NCBI RefSeq assembly: GCF_002025665.1
Contig: NZ_CP018786.1
Location: 1,798,001-1,862,000, forward strand
Direction of reading: 5' to 3'
Origin: Chryseobacterium indologenes
GTDB taxonomy: Bacteria; Bacteroidota; Bacteroidia; Flavobacteriales; Weeksellaceae
DNA length: 64,000 nt
Position numbers and translations under genes: made by a program. The notes beneath the pieces were generated by a model. That model was not told where the DNA came from. It worked only from the letters and a program-made list of their open reading frames with translations, and did not search any database. Position 1 is the stretch's first letter, and each line of letters begins with the position of its first letter. Positions 26,790 to 34,103 of the stretch are shown in pieces.

Positions 26790-29000
26790 TTACGATTGTA
26801 CTCGTCTCACTCTGGAAACACCATTAATATTTTTAAGTTTTTTAAAGGTTTCTTCCAACTGACCTTTATTTTTGACTTCGAGGTTGATATTCCCTGTGAA
26901 AACACCATTGTTGGATTCAATAGACATACTTTTCATATCCATTCCCATACTTCCACTGATGACAGTGGTGATATCATTAATCATCCCCATTCTGTCAAGT
27001 CCTTCAATTTCAATTTTCACTCTGTTTTTGAAGCTTTCCGCATTCACCCATTTGGCCGGAATAACACGGTAATCATACTGAGCTCTCAGATTGATGGCAT
27101 TCGGGCAGTTATCACTATGCACTTTGATTCCGTCTGAAATTGTGATGAATCCGAAAATTTTGTCTCCCGGAATCACGGTACAGCATTTTGCATACGTGTA
27201 GTTAAGCTTCTCTTCGTCCTTTCCAAAGACAATCATGTCAAGGTTTTCCTCTTTCGGATCCTCAAAATGCTGGCTTTTATTAGGTGATTTTCTGAATCTT
27301 GAAAGTAAGTTATTGAATACGTTTTTACTTTCTATATATTTTCTCAGGCTGCTTACATCCAGTTCATTACTTTGGAATTTAAGGAAGAGCTCCTGAGATG
27401 ATTTTAAATTAAAGAACTTCTGAAGTTTATTAATTTCTTCATCATTAAAATTGATTTTCGCATGACGAAGTTTTCTCTGCAAAATTTCTTTTCCTTCTTC
27501 TACCAATTGGTTTTTCTGAGAGTTCAGATAACTTTTAATCTTGGATTTGGCTTTCGAAGTTACTACAAATTCCAGCCAGTCAGATTTTGGCTTCTGATTC
27601 TGTGAAGAAAGAATATCTACCTGATCTCCGTTTTGAAGGATATAAGAAATAGGAACCAGTTTTCCATTAATTTTAGCTCCCAGACACTTCATTCCCAAAT
27701 CGGAGTGAACAGAGAAGGCAAAATCCAGAGCGGTAGCATTTGTCGGAAGGATTTTAATTTCTCCTTTTGGAGTAAAGACAAAAACCTCTTTTGAATATAA
27801 ATTAAGTTTAATATTATCCAAAAGTTCCGAAGTGGAAAGGTTCTGCTGTTGTTCCAATACCTCGCGGATCTCGGTCACCCATTTTTCAAAGTTTCTGTCA
27901 TCAGAACTCTGTTTGTAACCTTCTTTGTATTTATAGTGAGCGGCAACTCCTTTTTCAGCAATTTCATCCATTCTTTCCGAACGGATCTGTACTTCAATCC
28001 ACTTTCTGTCCGGCCCTAAAACGGTTAAATGCAAACTTTCATATCCTGTAGAACGGGGCTGCGTAATCCAGTCACGCATTCTTGAAGGGTTACTGTGGTA
28101 TACATCCGTAACGATAGAGTAGATCTTCCACGCTAGGAATTTTTCATTTTTTGCATCCGATTTATAAATAATCCTGATGGCGTAATTGTCAAAAACTTCT
28201 TCAAAGGAAACTCCCTGTTTCAGCATCTTTCTGTAAATGGAAGAGATCGCTTTTGCACGGCCTTTGATTTTAAAGTTTAAGCCTTCTTCATGAAGTCTTT
28301 CAGATACTTCTTTCTTAAATTCTTCGATATATCTTTCACGGCTTTCTTTGGCCAGTTCCAATTTCTCCGTGATCTCGTTATATACTTCGGGACTATTATA
28401 TTTTAAGGAAAGATCCTCCAATTCAGATTTAATATTGTACAATCCAAGACGGTGAGCCATTGGGGCGTAGATATAAACCGTTTCGGAAGCAATTTTTTTC
28501 TGCTTGTCCGGAGCCATGCTTTCCAGAGTCCTCATATTATGGAGACGGTCAGCAATTTTAATCAGAATAACCCTGAAATCCTCAGATAATGTCAATAACA
28601 GTTTTCTGTAGTTTTCAGACTGCACAGAGATATTCTGATGGTTCATGATGGAAATTTTGGTCAGTCCATTCACGATATTGGCAATCTTCTCACCAAAGAT
28701 TTTCTTCAGATCTTCGTAGGTATAATCAGAATCTTCAATCACATCATGCAAAAGCGCACAGGCAATAGAAGTAGCACCCAGACCAATCTCTGTTGCTACA
28801 ATCTTAGCAACAGCAATAGGGTGGTAGATGTAAGGTTCTCCGGATTTTCTCCTTTGATCCTTGTGGGCATCCAGCGCAATATCGAATGCCTTTCGGATGA
28901 GTTTATTGTTTTCCTCATCCAATGTTCTGTATGTGTTAGAAATCAGATCCTTATATCTGGCAAGGATCTCTTTATTCTCTTGTTCTAAATCGTAGCTCAT
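26790..29000 (-). CDS. Bifunctional (p)ppGpp synthetase/hydrolase (Rel/SpoT)
   Basis: A 736-residue long RSH protein. It has an N-terminal HD hydrolase domain (ACALLHDVIEDSDYTYED, HD pair intact), a synthetase domain (FDNYAIRIIYKSDA; GYESLHLTVLGPDRKWIEVQIRSERMDEIAEKGVAAHYKYKE), a TGS domain (VFTPKGEIKILPTNATALDFAF), a helical/zinc-finger-like stretch (CCTVIPGDKI) and a C-terminal ACT domain (IEGLDRMGMINDITTVI). With both catalytic halves intact it should make and degrade the alarmone. It is likely cotranscribed with nhaA. Confidence 0.95.
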   Translation of the reverse strand: MSYDLEQENKEILARYKDLISNTYRTLDEENNKLIRKAFDIALDAHKDQRRKSGEPYIYHPIAVAKIVATEIGLGATSIACALLHDVIEDSDYTYEDLKKIFGEKIANIVNGLTKISIMNHQNISVQSENYRKLLLTLSEDFRVILIKIADRLHNMRTLESMAPDKQKKIASETVYIYAPMAHRLGLYNIKSELEDLSLKYNSPEVYNEITEKLELAKESRERYIEEFKKEVSERLHEEGLNFKIKGRAKAISSIYRKMLKQGVSFEEVFDNYAIRIIYKSDAKNEKFLAWKIYSIVTDVYHSNPSRMRDWITQPRSTGYESLHLTVLGPDRKWIEVQIRSERMDEIAEKGVAAHYKYKEGYKQSSDDRNFEKWVTEIREVLEQQQNLSTSELLDNIKLNLYSKEVFVFTPKGEIKILPTNATALDFAFSVHSDLGMKCLGAKINGKLVPISYILQNGDQVDILSSQNQKPKSDWLEFVVTSKAKSKIKSYLNSQKNQLVEEGKEILQRKLRHAKINFNDEEINKLQKFFNLKSSQELFLKFQSNELDVSSLRKYIESKNVFNNLLSRFRKSPNKSQHFEDPKEENLDMIVFGKDEEKLNYTYAKCCTVIPGDKIFGFITISDGIKVHSDNCPNAINLRAQYDYRVIPAKWVNAESFKNRVKIEIEGLDRMGMINDITTVISGSMGMDMKSMSIESNNGVFTGNINLEVKNKGQLEETFKKLKNINGVSRVRRVQS

Positions 29001-29059
29001 TTGTGCACATGCCTATAATTAGACGAAAATACGAAATTTTTTAGTTTTTTCAAACATAA

Positions 29060-29087
29060 AAGATCCGCAGTATACACTACGGATCTT
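29060..29087 (-). terminator. Intrinsic terminator of the 121-residue protein gene
   Basis: AAGATCCGCAGT (29060-29071) pairs with ACTACGGATCTT (29076-29087) around 4 bases. On the minus strand the hairpin is followed by TTTT. It lies 23 bases beyond the stop at 29110. Confidence 0.8.
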
Positions 29088-29109
29088 CGGCTATTAGATT
29101 TTATATCGA

Positions 29110-29475
29110 TTAGAATTTCACTTCAGAATTCATACCGTCACTTGATGTTTTGATTTTAATATCAGGGCTGCTGTGGATTTCTGCTCTGTTTCTTGCATCA
29201 ATATACTTTTTGATGGTATCGTAATTGGTTTCATTGATCTTCATGTTTTCAAATAGATAGGATTTCAATGCTGCATTCTGAACAAATGCATTTCGTGCAA
29301 GGTCAATCTGATTAAGATCATTAACGGTAACACTTGCCAAATATTGGGAATTACCGGAACCATCATTAAGGTATACAATGTAATCTGAAGTTCCGAATCC
29401 TGAATTTTCCAGATCACTTTCCAGTTTTTTGTAGTCGCTGTGATGACCAAATACTCCAGCTAATATATGTGACAT
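29110..29475 (-). CDS. Small soluble protein of unknown function
   Basis: A 121-residue protein without signal or membrane segment. The N-terminus (MSHILAGVFGHHSDYKKLESDLENSGFGTSDYIVYL) looks like the alternating beta-alpha-beta of small stress-type domains that compare two helices. The C-terminus is polar (DIKIKTSSDGMNSEVKF). No catalytic motif is evident and I do not recognise the family with confidence. It is monocistronic with a strong terminator. Confidence 0.6.
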   Translation of the reverse strand: MSHILAGVFGHHSDYKKLESDLENSGFGTSDYIVYLNDGSGNSQYLASVTVNDLNQIDLARNAFVQNAALKSYLFENMKINETNYDTIKKYIDARNRAEIHSSPDIKIKTSSDGMNSEVKF

Positions 29476-29678
29476 AGTTAATTGGTTTTAAAGTTCTCAT
29501 TAAAGTTAGTAATAATTTTCTGATTATCATTGCATTTGAGTCAATATAATTTGTTAATTAACATTCAGTTTTCAATAGATAATGATAATGTTTAAGAATA
29601 GTTGTTGAACAGGTGTTTAATTTTAATAATTGGATAATATTCGTCTTCATCTCAGGATAATTTTCTTGTTCTATAATA

Positions 29679-29707
29679 AAAGCCCTGAAAATGACTTCCA
29701 GGGCTTC
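29679..29707 (-). terminator. Intrinsic terminator of acs
   Basis: AAGCCCTG (29680-29687) pairs with CAGGGCTT (29699-29706). On the minus strand the stem is followed by TTTATT, 25 bases after the acs stop. Confidence 0.75.
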
Positions 29708-29731
29708 TATTGGTTAAAAAAATGATGAAAT

Positions 29732-31639
29732 TTATATTCTTTCGTTTTTGATTTCCTCTACAATTTCAGGATTTAAAAGCGTACTGATATCTCCGAAATT
29801 ACTGAAGTCTCCTTCTGCAATTTTTCTCAGGATTCTACGCATAATTTTTCCGGAACGTGTTTTTGGAAGACCTGAGACAAACTGAATTTTATCCAGCTTG
29901 GCAATCGGTCCGATCTGATCTGAAATCAGTTGGTTAATCTCTTTTTTCAGATTTTCCTTATCACGTCCTTCTCCGGTTTCTTTAAGTGTCACATAACCGT
30001 ACAGTGCATTCCCTTTGATGTCATGTGGATAACCTACAATAGCAGATTCAGCAACGGCAGGATGCTGGTTGATGCTGTCTTCAATAGGTGCGGTTCCAAG
30101 ATTATGTCCTGAAACAATGATCACATCATCTACACGTCCCGTAATTCTGTAGTATCCAACTTCATCTCTTAAAGCTCCATCACCTGTAAAATATTTTCCA
30201 GGGAATGCTGTAAAATAAGTCTCTTTATATCTTTGGTGGTCACCCCAGATGGTTCTGGCAATTCCCGGCCATGGAAAACGGATACAAAGATTTCCGGTCA
30301 CCTGGTTTCCTGTAATTTCGTTTCGTTTATCATCCATTAATACAGGTTGTACACCAGGCAATGGGAGCGTGGCGTAAGTAGGTTTGGTAGGTGTTACAAA
30401 AGGTAATGGTGAAATCATAATTCCTCCTGTTTCCGTTTGCCACCATGTGTCCACAATCGGACATTTTTTCTTTCCAACATGATCATTGAACCAGTGCCAT
30501 GCTTCATCATTAATAGGTTCTCCTACAGATCCGATTACTTTCAGAGAGCTCAAATCATGTTTATCCACCCATTCTGTACTTTCTTTTGCTAAAGAACGAA
30601 TGGCGGTAGGAGCGGTGTAAAACTGAGTGATTTTATGTTTTTCAATCACTTCCCAGAAACGATCCGGTTCAGGGTAAGTAGGTACGCCTTCAAAGATTAC
30701 GGTAGTCGCTCCATTTAATAATGGTCCATAAAGGATATAAGAGTGTCCTGTAATCCATCCGATATCTGCTGTACACCAATAAATATCATTTTCTTTATAA
30801 TTGAATACGTTTTTGAAGGTATAAGCGGTGTATACCATATAGCCTGCACAGGTATGCAGCATTCCTTTTGGTTTTCCTGTAGATCCGGAAGTATATAAAA
30901 TGAAAAGCGGATCTTCAGAATCCATAATTACGGTAACGAAATCAGCAGAAGCTTTTTCATATAAATCAGCCATCCAGTGATCTCTCCCTTCTTTCATTTT
31001 AATTTCGTTGTGGGTTCTTTTTACAACAAGAACTTTCTCAACAGTCGGCGTTTTTTCTAGGGCATCGTCCACAATAGTTTTCAGATCCAGAACTTTATTT
31101 CCCCTATAGCTGCCATCTGATGTGATGACCATTTTTGCTTCACAGTCATTGACTCTTGAAGCCACTGCAGAAGCTGAAAATCCGGCAAAGATCACGGAAT
31201 GTACAGCTCCCAGTTTTGCACAGGCAAGCATCGTAACGGCCAGCTCAGGAATCATGGGAAGATAAATACAGACTCTGTCTCCCTTTTCAATTCCCATATC
31301 ACGTAAAATATTGGCTGTTTTATTAACGCGCGTATATAATTCATTGTAAGAAATATGCTGTGCTTCTTCCTTAGGATCGTTAGGTTCCCAGATGATTGCT
31401 GTTTTTTCTCCTCTTATGGTAAGATGTCTGTCGATACAGTTTTTGGTAATATTGAGTTTCGCATTTTTGAACCAGGTAATCTTAGCTTCATTCATGTCGT
31501 ACTTAACAACCTTGCTCCATCGTTGATACCACACGAAGTTTTGATCCGCTACTTTATCCCAGAATTTTTTAGGATTTTTGATAGACTTTTTATAGTCTTC
31601 AAAATATTGTGGTAAATCTTCTATTAAGTAATTTCTCAT
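29732..31639 (-). CDS. acs: Acetyl-coenzyme A synthetase
   Basis: A 635-residue adenylate-forming enzyme that activates acetate to acetyl-CoA through acetyl-AMP. It shows the AMP-binding loop YTSGSTGKPKG, the ACS motif DTWWQTETGG, YFTGDGALRDEVGYYRITGRVDDVI at the hinge, and LPKTRSGKIMRR, whose lysine is the conserved catalytic and acetylation-regulated site. It lies 52 bases downstream of a second acyl-CoA synthetase and beyond that of a sensor kinase and carboxylate carrier, so it is probably part of a carboxylate utilisation block. Confidence 0.93.
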   Translation of the reverse strand: MRNYLIEDLPQYFEDYKKSIKNPKKFWDKVADQNFVWYQRWSKVVKYDMNEAKITWFKNAKLNITKNCIDRHLTIRGEKTAIIWEPNDPKEEAQHISYNELYTRVNKTANILRDMGIEKGDRVCIYLPMIPELAVTMLACAKLGAVHSVIFAGFSASAVASRVNDCEAKMVITSDGSYRGNKVLDLKTIVDDALEKTPTVEKVLVVKRTHNEIKMKEGRDHWMADLYEKASADFVTVIMDSEDPLFILYTSGSTGKPKGMLHTCAGYMVYTAYTFKNVFNYKENDIYWCTADIGWITGHSYILYGPLLNGATTVIFEGVPTYPEPDRFWEVIEKHKITQFYTAPTAIRSLAKESTEWVDKHDLSSLKVIGSVGEPINDEAWHWFNDHVGKKKCPIVDTWWQTETGGIMISPLPFVTPTKPTYATLPLPGVQPVLMDDKRNEITGNQVTGNLCIRFPWPGIARTIWGDHQRYKETYFTAFPGKYFTGDGALRDEVGYYRITGRVDDVIIVSGHNLGTAPIEDSINQHPAVAESAIVGYPHDIKGNALYGYVTLKETGEGRDKENLKKEINQLISDQIGPIAKLDKIQFVSGLPKTRSGKIMRRILRKIAEGDFSNFGDISTLLNPEIVEEIKNERI

Positions 31640-31691
31640 ATCCCTTTCGTTTTTTTTTGAAATTTGAATTTATTGTATTTTAAATTTATGT

Positions 31692-33590
31692 TTAATTTCT
31701 GGCTTTAGCTCTATAAACCTGGATTTTTTCCTGAATTTCATCAATGATTTTTTCATCATCAATGGTGGATGGAATCTGAAAATCTTTTCCGTCAAGCATC
31801 GTTCTGATCAGTTTTCTTAAAATTTTTCCTGATCTTGTCTTAGGTAAGCGTTTGACAACCATTACATTTTTTAAAAAAGCTACAGCTCCAATTTTGTTGC
31901 GGACCATCTGAATGATGTCCTTTTCAATCTCTTCTTCAGAAATAATTGAACCATTCTTTACAACAACTGTGGCAAAAGGAACCTGTCCTTTTAAATCATC
32001 ATCAATACCTACTACCGCACATTCTGCAACATCGGGGTGGGATGAGACAATTTCTTCCATTTCAGAAGTGGAGAGTCTGTGTCCAGCTACGTTGATCACA
32101 TCATCCACTCTTCCTGTAATAAAAATATAACCATCCTCATCCTGAATTGCACCGTCTCCTGAAAAATAATACCCTTTATACTGAGACAAATAGCTGCTTT
32201 CAAAACGGGTGTAGTCTTTCCATATTCCAAGCATGGTGCCAGGTGGAAGAGGAAGTTTGATCACCAGATAGCCTTCATGATGAGGATCTAGTTCCAATCC
32301 GTTTTCATCAAAGATTTTAATGTCATATCCAGGAACAGGCTTCCCGGCTGATGCTCTTTTGATCTGATAACTTTCATCGTGAGTCAGCAATCCAAGCATA
32401 GGCCAGCCGGATTCTGTCTGCCACCAGTGATCTATTGCAGGAACGCCAATATGTTCTGCAAACCAGTCCAGAGTGGCTACATCACATCTTTCACCAGCCA
32501 GAAACTGTTTTTTGAAATGTGACAAATCGTATATTTTTACCAGTTCTCCATTAGGATCTTCTTTTTTAATCGCTCTGATGGCAGTAGGAGCTGTAAACAT
32601 CACCGAAACTTTATATTCTGAAATAATTCTCCAGAAAGTTCCTGCATCAGGAGTCATGATGGGTTTTCCTTCAAAAATTATCGTTGTGTTTCTGTTGATT
32701 AATGGCCCGTATACTGAAAAACTATGTCCTACAGCCCATCCGAAGTCTGAAGCTGCCCAATATGTTTCACCGGGTTTTACACCATAAACATACTTCATTG
32801 AGAACTGTAATGCTGTGGCATAACCTCCGGTGTCGCGAACGATGCCTTTAGGTTTTCCGGTAGTTCCAGAGGTGTAAAGCAAATAAAGCGGATGAGTAGA
32901 TTCTACAGAAATACAGTCTGCTGGAGTAGATTTTTCTACCAGTTCTTCATAATCAATCAGTCCCTCGAACATTTCATCCTGATTATCTACTAATTTTCTG
33001 TTATATACAATGATATTGTCTACTTTATCCTGTGCCAGTTCAATTGCTTTTTCTACTAATGGCAGATAAGGAATTCTTTTGGCAATTTCCACACCGGCTG
33101 TAGCGGTAATTAAAACTTTAGGTTTGCAGTCATCAATTCTCACTACAAGCTCATGTGGAGCAAAGCCTCCAAAAACCACATTATGAATAACCCCGATTCT
33201 CGCACAAGCAAGCATGGCAAAAAGTGTTTGCGGAATCATCGGCATATAAATAACGGCCGTATCTTCCTTTTTTAATCCCAGAGAAATCAATCCTCCTGCC
33301 AGCTTTGCAATTTCCTCTTTCGCCTGATGGAATGTGTAGGTTTTTTTCTGGTTGGTTACAGGGGAATCGTAAACAATTGCTACCTGATCTCCGAAACCGT
33401 CTTCAATGTGTTTGTCAATACACAAATAGCACATATTGAGCTTTCCGTCCGAAAACCATTGTGGATAATCGTTTTCTCCATTTGAAAGAATCTGTTGTGG
33501 AAATTCAAACCATTTGATTTCTTCTGCTTGTTTTTTCCAGAAGTCTTCTTTGTTTTCTATGCTTTGTTTAAATAATGTATCTGTTTCCAT
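31692..33590 (-). CDS. Acyl-CoA synthetase, propionate-type (PrpE-like)
   Basis: A 632-residue paralogue of the downstream acs. The signatures are YTSGTTGKPKGIVRDTGG, DHWWQTESGWPM, KLPLPPGTMLGIWKDY and LPKTRSGKILRKL. The IVRDTGGYA and LPLPPG patterns are those of propionyl-CoA synthetases rather than ACS, so propionate is the more likely acid, with acetate as an alternative. The two enzymes share the block but differ in pocket sequence, which suggests a division of labour by chain length. Confidence 0.82.
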   Translation of the reverse strand: METDTLFKQSIENKEDFWKKQAEEIKWFEFPQQILSNGENDYPQWFSDGKLNMCYLCIDKHIEDGFGDQVAIVYDSPVTNQKKTYTFHQAKEEIAKLAGGLISLGLKKEDTAVIYMPMIPQTLFAMLACARIGVIHNVVFGGFAPHELVVRIDDCKPKVLITATAGVEIAKRIPYLPLVEKAIELAQDKVDNIIVYNRKLVDNQDEMFEGLIDYEELVEKSTPADCISVESTHPLYLLYTSGTTGKPKGIVRDTGGYATALQFSMKYVYGVKPGETYWAASDFGWAVGHSFSVYGPLINRNTTIIFEGKPIMTPDAGTFWRIISEYKVSVMFTAPTAIRAIKKEDPNGELVKIYDLSHFKKQFLAGERCDVATLDWFAEHIGVPAIDHWWQTESGWPMLGLLTHDESYQIKRASAGKPVPGYDIKIFDENGLELDPHHEGYLVIKLPLPPGTMLGIWKDYTRFESSYLSQYKGYYFSGDGAIQDEDGYIFITGRVDDVINVAGHRLSTSEMEEIVSSHPDVAECAVVGIDDDLKGQVPFATVVVKNGSIISEEEIEKDIIQMVRNKIGAVAFLKNVMVVKRLPKTRSGKILRKLIRTMLDGKDFQIPSTIDDEKIIDEIQEKIQVYRAKARN

Positions 33591-33618
33591 GTCAATAGTT
33601 GTGTGTTTGATTTTTTGC

Positions 33619-33655
33619 TTATCCTTGTCAAGGTTTTAAACCTTGACAAGGATAA
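33619..33655. repeat. Perfect 18-bp palindromic repeat (CCTTGTCAAGG family), copy 1
   Basis: TTATCCTTGTCAAGGTTT (33619-33636) and its exact complement (33638-33655) flank a single T. A second copy at 46569-46601 keeps the left arm exactly and has a diverged right arm. It lies between the PrpE-like gene and the response regulator. Confidence 0.8.
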
Positions 33656-33734
33656 TTGCGGTCCGCAGGCGAAGCCATAAGGTTTTTTATTAAGTCGTTG
33701 TCTGAAGTCTTATACCTTGATTCTAGATTCTTTT

Positions 33735-34094
33735 TTAAAACATTTCCTCAATCTGCTGCATCAGTTTCTTAATCGAGTAGGGCTTTGTGACATAGGCATC
33801 TGCTCCCATTTCCAATCCTTTTTCAATATCTCTGGGATTGTTTTTGGCACTCAGAAAGATGACTTTGGTATCCTTTAGTTTTTCGTTCTGCTTAATGAGA
33901 TCGAGCGTACTGTAACCATCAAGATTCGGCATCATAATATCGAGAAGAATCACGTCAGGAACCATCGTTTTCAGGAATTCAAGGACTTCCGTTCCGTCAC
34001 GGGCAATATAAACGTCATAGCCGTTTTTCTTAAAGCTGTATTCTAACGACATTAATATTTTGTGTTCGTCATCCGCAATAATTATCTTTCTCAT
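33735..34094 (-). CDS. Stand-alone response regulator receiver protein
   Basis: A 119-residue protein made only of a receiver domain. The phosphoacceptor is D52 (DVILLDIMMPNLDG), the acidic pair is D8/D9 (IIADDEHK), S82 lies in FLSAK and K104 in VTKPYS. There is no DNA-binding or enzymatic output domain. It starts 9 bases after the stop of the transporter-kinase fusion and is clearly its cognate partner. Regulation must therefore pass through protein contacts or another response regulator elsewhere. Confidence 0.9.
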   Translation of the reverse strand: MRKIIIADDEHKILMSLEYSFKKNGYDVYIARDGTEVLEFLKTMVPDVILLDIMMPNLDGYSTLDLIKQNEKLKDTKVIFLSAKNNPRDIEKGLEMGADAYVTKPYSIKKLMQQIEEMF

Positions 34095-34103
34095 AATAAG
34101 GTT

